Both the position numbers and the translations under genes were made by a program. Under the pieces are notes generated by a model. It worked only from the letters and a program-made list of their open reading frames with translations, had not been told where the DNA came from and ran no database searches. Positions 15,810-19,594 of a stretch of 19,594 nt of DNA are shown one piece after another (positions within the stretch are counted from its first letter, which is position 1; every line of letters starts with the position of its first letter). The stretch is from an uncultured Lachnospiraceae bacterium (GTDB taxonomy: Bacteria; Bacillota; Clostridia; Lachnospirales; Lachnospiraceae). The stretch is taken from positions 1 to 19,594 of the forward strand of contig CAJUMC010000049.1 of the NCBI GenBank assembly GCA_910587085.1, written 5' to 3'.

Positions 15810-17264
15810 TTACGGCAGAAAATACCCCGACATCCCTGTGAGCACCTCTGTTCTTTCGCCGCATTCCGGACATGTATAAGTCCCGAAATAATAGCGGAGA
15901 AGCTCCACGCCTTCCGTATCACCCAAAAGCGCAAACAGGTTGAACAGCCATGTGCTTACATCTGTCATGCTTTCACCATCCCACTTCTTTGCTGGTACAT
16001 CCGCCTTTTCAATCCGCTCGGAAGGATCAAAGTAGCCGAATTCAATATCTTCATCACAGTTTTCACATCCAGGACAGGTGATATAGCAGGATTCCAGTTC
16101 CGACATGATGAGCAGAAACGCAAGCTCTCTCTCTCCCATGATTGCCGTCACGGCAGCGGCAAACCCACGTCTTAAGCTGATGTGTTTTTCCCGTACAACA
16201 TCCATATGTCCTGCCAGGAAGTCAATGGTCATATCCCGGATCTGCAGGATGGCGTTCTCATAGTTTTCCCCCACATCGATCTCCTTTGGCCTGTCGCCAA
16301 ACACATCTGTGGCCAGGCAGGTTCCGACCGCTAAAATTCCCTGAAACATCCACTCTGCATCATTCTCCTTTTCCCAGCCCTCCATCAGTCTGGCAAGATA
16401 AGGGACAGCCAGCCAGGTGGCGGGATAAAAGCTCATCTGATGCCACAGGTTTTCACAGAGATTGTCAAAGGCCAGCTCATAATTTGTCTTCGGCGCATTA
16501 TCCAGACGGCGCAGCTTAAAGGTTTCATGGGCGTCTTCCCGCTTTCCCATCAGAATAGTCATGTACTCCCACACATCTCCATAAGCACCTTTGTAAATTT
16601 CCCATAAGGCGGAATCGAGTTCCTGGAGCACATAGGGATGCTGCCCCGCCTTCCGTTTGGCTGCCTGAAAAGGCACACCCATACAGGGCTGCCCGCCTGC
16701 CTTCTTTTCTTGGGATACCGCCTTCTTTTCCGGCTCCTTTGTCTTAAGGCAATGCTCCGGCAAATGAACCTCTTTGATCCTGCAATCTAAAAATATGCTG
16801 GCATCAGAGATTTCGCTGTCTTCCAGCGAAAGCCGGGTCAGACGGAACAGCTTCCGAATATCCTCCAAATGTAAAAGCTTCGGACAGCAGAGCAGGCTGA
16901 GGCTTTTTAAATTCACCAGATTCTTAAGAAATGCGCAGTCAATCACTCCACAGGCCGAAATCTCCAGGCTTTCCAAGGCAGTACAGGTTGTTAAAAAGGA
17001 GAAATCGTTGACCTGCACGGCGGAAATGGCCAGCTTTTTCAGCCGTGACATTTTTCCGATCACATGAAAGTCTCCCTCTGCGATCTCAAAACGCTCCGGA
17101 ATCGGATCGTGAAGAGGATCTATCAGCTTCTGATAAACCGGGCGCCCGCCGCAGTCCAGATTCTTTATTTTCTGGAAGTCGTAAAGATTCTCCGGCACCC
17201 TGCCAAGGGCCTGGGCAGCGTAAATAAGCAGAATCGGGTCGATTGTTATTTTATTAAATTCCAT
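15810..17264 (-). CDS. Leucine-rich-repeat protein with a C-terminal helical, cysteine-containing domain
   Basis: 484 residues, apparently cytoplasmic (no signal peptide). Residues 70-170 form about four LRRs of the internalin-like type (LKKLAIS, LESLEIS, LKSLSLL, LTRLSLED). A Lys/Gln-rich linker (170-205) leads to an all-helical domain (about 210-460) containing LWHQMSFYPATWLAVPYL. That pattern resembles HEAT-like immunity-type proteins with an 'L-HQ-x-x-YPAT-x-A-x-P-x-L' motif. Cysteine clusters at 397-403 (CPGCENC) and 465-468 (CPEC) may bind zinc. I chose ATG at 17264, with GGAGGT 7 bases upstream, over the in-frame ATG at 17300, which has a poorly spaced site. The ribosome binding site overlaps the stop of the 40-codon ORF upstream. 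Probable role: protein-protein contact; target unknown. Confidence 0.8.
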   Translation of the reverse strand: MEFNKITIDPILLIYAAQALGRVPENLYDFQKIKNLDCGGRPVYQKLIDPLHDPIPERFEIAEGDFHVIGKMSRLKKLAISAVQVNDFSFLTTCTALESLEISACGVIDCAFLKNLVNLKSLSLLCCPKLLHLEDIRKLFRLTRLSLEDSEISDASIFLDCRIKEVHLPEHCLKTKEPEKKAVSQEKKAGGQPCMGVPFQAAKRKAGQHPYVLQELDSALWEIYKGAYGDVWEYMTILMGKREDAHETFKLRRLDNAPKTNYELAFDNLCENLWHQMSFYPATWLAVPYLARLMEGWEKENDAEWMFQGILAVGTCLATDVFGDRPKEIDVGENYENAILQIRDMTIDFLAGHMDVVREKHISLRRGFAAAVTAIMGERELAFLLIMSELESCYITCPGCENCDEDIEFGYFDPSERIEKADVPAKKWDGESMTDVSTWLFNLFALLGDTEGVELLRYYFGTYTCPECGERTEVLTGMSGYFLP

Positions 17265-17277
17265 GTCGTCTACCTCC

Positions 17278-17400
17278 TCAACCTGAAAAAAAGCTTTCAT
17301 ACTCCTGCTCTAACTGTTTCCATAAGGAGCATTCATGGCTTTTGCAGCCGCGGCCGCCTCCGGCTGGCTGGTACTCCGGCACTAATTTGAAATGATCCAT
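17278..17400 (-). CDS. 40-aa ORF upstream of the LRR gene; N-terminus resembles UvrB
   Basis: A strong AAGGAGG lies 9 bases before ATG 17400. The ORF stops at TGA 17280-17278, which overlaps the LRR ribosome binding site (TGAGGAGGT), so the two are probably translated together. The product begins MDHFKLVPEYQPAGG, close to typical UvrB starts such as FKL-x-SEY-x-PTGDQP. It then diverges into KSHECSLWKQLEQEYESFF. It may be a relic of a second uvrB 5' end captured as leader of the LRR operon, or a genuine small protein. Confidence 0.5.
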   Translation of the reverse strand: MDHFKLVPEYQPAGGGRGCKSHECSLWKQLEQEYESFFSG

Positions 17401-17431
17401 GGAAGGCATCCTCCTTGATAGTATGCTTTAC

Positions 17432-17454
17432 TTGCCTACATCGCATATAGGCAA
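17432..17454. promoter_or_regulatory. 23-bp dyad upstream of the 40-aa ORF
   Basis: TTGCCTA (17432-17438) and TAGGCAA (17448-17454) form perfect 7-bp arms around 9 bases. The dyad lies about 30 bases upstream of the small ORF start. It could be an operator or an RNA hairpin in the leader. Confidence 0.4.
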
Positions 17455-17704
17455 ATGCGGCCAACCATCTTGATGAATTGTTTCTGCAGGGGCGTACTGA
17501 TAAAAGCGTTTCCCTCACCGGATTTACACCTCGAAGCGGCATGTTCCCTGCAAATCCGTGTGCCTTTGCCGGAGGCATTTTCCAGCAAAAGCTCTTACGG
17601 GAAGCACTGGTTTAATCAGCGCATCTTCCGCGATATCCGGTTTTTCCGGCTATAAACAGGGACACGCAAAAAAAGCGGACAAACACTCTTTTTTCTGTTC
17701 TGTA

Positions 17705-17755
17705 ATTATAGCATACCGGATGCTATTAAGCAACAGATTTTCGAATGTTTGTTCG
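17705..17755 (-). promoter_or_regulatory. Extended -10 promoter with a LexA-like box, LRR operon
   Basis: Reading the - strand, CGAACAAACATTCG (17755-17742) is a LexA-like dyad, one base from GAAC-N4-GTTC. It is followed after 32 bases by a perfect TATAAT (17710-17705) preceded by TGC, an extended -10. A partial -35 TTGCTT lies at 17733-17728 with a 17-base spacer. The layout copies that of the uvrB promoter region. Confidence 0.55.
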
Positions 17756-17838
17756 CTTTCCTGCCCTGCTCTGTATTCGGCCTTTTCGCTGTTTCAGCAG
17801 TCCGTCAGACGGAAGCATTGACGTTATAAGACCCGCCC

Positions 17839-18312
17839 CTACTCCTCCTTTTTCTCATGCTGCTCTGCAAAATCCTTCACGGCGGCCGCTTCCTGCTCAT
17901 TCAGTATATTTACAATGTCCAGCAGCACGATCAGCCGTTCTTTCCTGTTTGCGACACCGAGCGCATAGCGCGTGTCCGCACACCGGACAATCTCCGGAAT
18001 CTTTTTTATCTCACTGTCCGGAAACTCCAGGATCTCCGATACGGAATCGACCTTGTAGCCGACGAGAATATCGTTGCAGCGTGTTATGAGCAGCTGGGTT
18101 TTCTCGTTCACCGCAGCCTCCGGCATTCCGAACTTCTTCCGAAGGCTGTACACCGGGATCACGTCCCCGCGGAGGCTCAGAATTCCGATGATAAACGCAG
18201 GCGCGTTCGGCATCGGGACAACGCCGGAGTAATTCTCAATTGTCGTTACCAGCGAAATATCCATCCCGTACTCTTCGTCTCCCAGCTTGAAAATTACCTG
18301 TTTTGTCAACAT
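17839..18312 (-). CDS. cheW: CheW-like chemotaxis coupling protein
   Basis: CheW links chemoreceptors to the kinase CheA in the cytoplasm. The 157-residue protein is a single CheW domain. It has the N-terminal VIFKLGDEEYGMDI strands, the conserved NAPAFIIGILSLRGDVIPVYSLR segment (about 36-58), LITRCNDILVGYKVDSV, and the C-terminal LIVLLDIVNIL strand and helix. A charged tail follows. GGAGG lies 6 bases before ATG. It is 73 bases downstream of prfB in the same direction with no terminator, so it may be read from prfB. No other chemotaxis gene is in the window, so its receptor system cannot be identified here. Confidence 0.92.
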   Translation of the reverse strand: MLTKQVIFKLGDEEYGMDISLVTTIENYSGVVPMPNAPAFIIGILSLRGDVIPVYSLRKKFGMPEAAVNEKTQLLITRCNDILVGYKVDSVSEILEFPDSEIKKIPEIVRCADTRYALGVANRKERLIVLLDIVNILNEQEAAAVKDFAEQHEKKEE

Positions 18313-18385
18313 GACTGCCTCCCCCTTCTTTCTGCTGTTCGACGGCCTTTTCCGTCTGTGTCAAATGCTTCTCCCGCAACCGCTT

Positions 18386-19505
18386 TTACGCTTCCTCCGG
18401 CTTTGTGTTGATCCATTTCAGATATGCGTTGATGAACGGGTCAATGCCTCCGTCCAGCACTCCCTGCGCGTTCGCAATCTCCGCGCCGGTGCGGTGATCT
18501 TTGACCATCGTGTACGGCTGCAGCACGTAAGATCGAATCTGATTTCCGAAGTTGATGTCGCGCAGCTCCCCGCGGATACCGGATTCCTTCTCCTGATTTT
18601 CCTGCTGTTTCAGCATGTACAGCTTCGCCTTGAGCATCTGCATCGCTTTGTCCTTATTCTGGAACTGCGAGCGCTCGTTCTGACACTGCACGACAATGCC
18701 GGTAGGCAGGTGCGTGATGCGGATGGCCGACGAAGTTTTGTTGACATGCTGTCCGCCCGCACCGCTTGAACGGTAGGTGTCAATGCGCAGGTCATCGTCG
18801 TTGATCTCCACATCGAGATCCTCCTCGATATCCGGCATCACGTCGCACGAAACAAACGAGGTCTGCCGCTTGCCGGCCGCATTAAACGGTGAAATGCGCA
18901 CCAGCCGGTGAACGCCGCGCTCTGATTTCAGATGTCCGTAAGCGTTCATGCCGTTGATCTGTATGGTGACTGATTTCAGCCCTGCCTCCTCACCGTCCAG
19001 AAAATCGAGAATTTCCGTTGTATAGCCCTTGCGATCCGCCCATTTCTGATACATGCGGCTGAGCATGCCCGCCCAGTCGCAGCTTTCCGTGCCGCCTGCG
19101 CCCGCATGCAGCGTAAGTATGGCGTTGTCCTTGTCATATTCCCCGGAAAGCAGCGTATCGAGCCGCAGCTCTTCGAACTCCTCGGCAAAACTCTCCGCTT
19201 CTTTCTGGATCTCCGGAACGAGTGAAACGTCGTTCTCCTCATTCGCCATATCAATCAGCGTAAAAATATCCTCGTAGCGCTGCTTCAGATCGGCATACTG
19301 CGCGATAACATCCTTGAGGTTTTTCAGCTCTTTCACATAGGCCTGGCTCTTTTCCGCGGAATCCCAGAAATTCGGTTCCTGCATAATTCCTTCAATCTCT
19401 TCCACCCTCAGCTGTTTATTAGCGAGGTCAAAGTGAATCCCCCACTTCGATTAAAGGCTTTGCGTAAGTTCCGACGGTATACTTGATCTGATCCAACTCA
19501 ACCAC
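18386..19505 (-). CDS. prfB: Peptide chain release factor 2, made by programmed +1 frameshift
   Basis: RF2 recognises UGA and UAA stop codons and releases the finished peptide. The gene is in two parts. The first runs from GTG 19505 (GAGGTGAG upstream) for 25 codons (VELDQIKYTVGTYAKPL...) to an in-frame TGA at 19430-19428. The second continues in the +1 frame from GAC at 19429, giving DLANKQLRVEEIEGIM and about 372 residues in total, the usual size. The peptidyl-transferase GGQ motif is present (SSGAGGQHVNKT). The stop-recognition tripeptide region lies upstream (SERGVHRLVR follows it). The internal stop is normal regulation, not a mutation. Confidence 0.97.
19427..19443 (-). promoter_or_regulatory. 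prfB programmed frameshift site
   Basis: Reading the - strand, GGGGG (19443-19439), CTT (19433-19431) and TGA followed by C make up the autoregulatory slip site. Ribosomes pausing at TGA when RF2 is scarce slip from CTT to TTT and continue. The G-run lies 5 bases from CTT, against 3 in the E. coli AGGGGGTATCTTTGAC site. Confidence 0.9.
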
Positions 19506-19594
19506 TAATCTCACCTCTTTCTTATTTTGAGTTCCGCAGTTCCCCCTCCGCGGCTCCTCTTCCCTGGAAGGGTTTCCCTTCTCTTCGTTCCGGG
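19506..19594 (-). other. Upstream edge of prfB
   Basis: The bases contain the prfB ribosome binding site and a purine-rich stretch. All three - frames are open or nearly so to the edge; one ends in TAA at 19524-19522, another in a TGA near 19514. One may be the tail of an upstream gene (secA is a common neighbour), but the peptides are too short and unlike SecA's zinc tail to call. Confidence 0.25.

Larger units (their letters stand above)
17301..17838 (-). other. Region between cheW and the LRR gene
   Basis: Apart from the 40-aa ORF this 538-base stretch holds a LexA-like box and promoter (17705-17755), a long leader of about 300 bases to the small ORF, a 23-bp dyad (17432-17454) and a short CCGG-TTTTT-CCGG hairpin (17637-17649). 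No intrinsic terminator with a T-run was found after cheW. No other coding signal is convincing. Confidence 0.5.

Noticed and set aside
18341..18356. Terminator between prfB and cheW
   Set aside because: GACGG/CCGTC is a short stem without a T-run; read-through into cheW is more likely.

Overview
The window looks like a chromosomal stretch of a low-to-medium GC Clostridia member, most like the Lachnospiraceae. The reasons are AGGAGG-type ribosome binding sites, Gram-positive-like UvrA, UvrB, GuaA and RF2, LexA-like GAAC-N4-GTT(T) boxes, and a prfB with the +1 programmed frameshift. This placement is inferred from protein and signal style, not from a database search.

Left part (1 to about 3130) is the end of an integrated mobile element. 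Its + strand genes are a tandem-HTH repressor-like protein, an unrecognised 204-residue protein and a tyrosine integrase. Between the integrase and the chromosome lies a compact locus with every part of a type I toxin-antitoxin module: a 34-residue hydrophobic peptide on the - strand, a convergent small RNA on the + strand, two matching promoters with 17-bp spacers, a shared bidirectional terminator, and a leader in which the toxin Shine-Dalgarno can be masked. The integrase lies against the 3' end of guaA, a known island insertion site. The element therefore probably uses guaA as attB, with its other end left of the window.

From about 3080 to the right edge every convincing gene is on the - strand. 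In transcription order (right to left) they are prfB (RF2), a cheW-like gene, a 40-residue ORF with an LRR/helical-repeat protein, uvrB, a small membrane protein, an AT-rich P-loop ATPase, uvrA, an unrecognised 168-residue protein, an AlkZ-like winged-helix DNA glycosylase, a TfoX C-terminal-domain gene broken by a stop codon, a YfbR-like 5'-deoxynucleotidase and guaA. Four of these belong to DNA repair or nucleotide metabolism (uvrB, uvrA, the AlkZ-like gene, the YfbR-like gene).

Several places show decay or insertion. A 36-bp tandem repeat covers the 3' end of the glycosylase gene. Gene remnants flank the ATPase and follow the LRR gene. The ATPase is much more AT-rich than uvrA and uvrB and looks acquired. 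Two similar promoters, each with a LexA-like box 31-32 bp upstream of the -10, precede uvrB and the LRR operon. The best candidate for an undescribed system is the toxin/antisense-RNA locus at 2622-3007.
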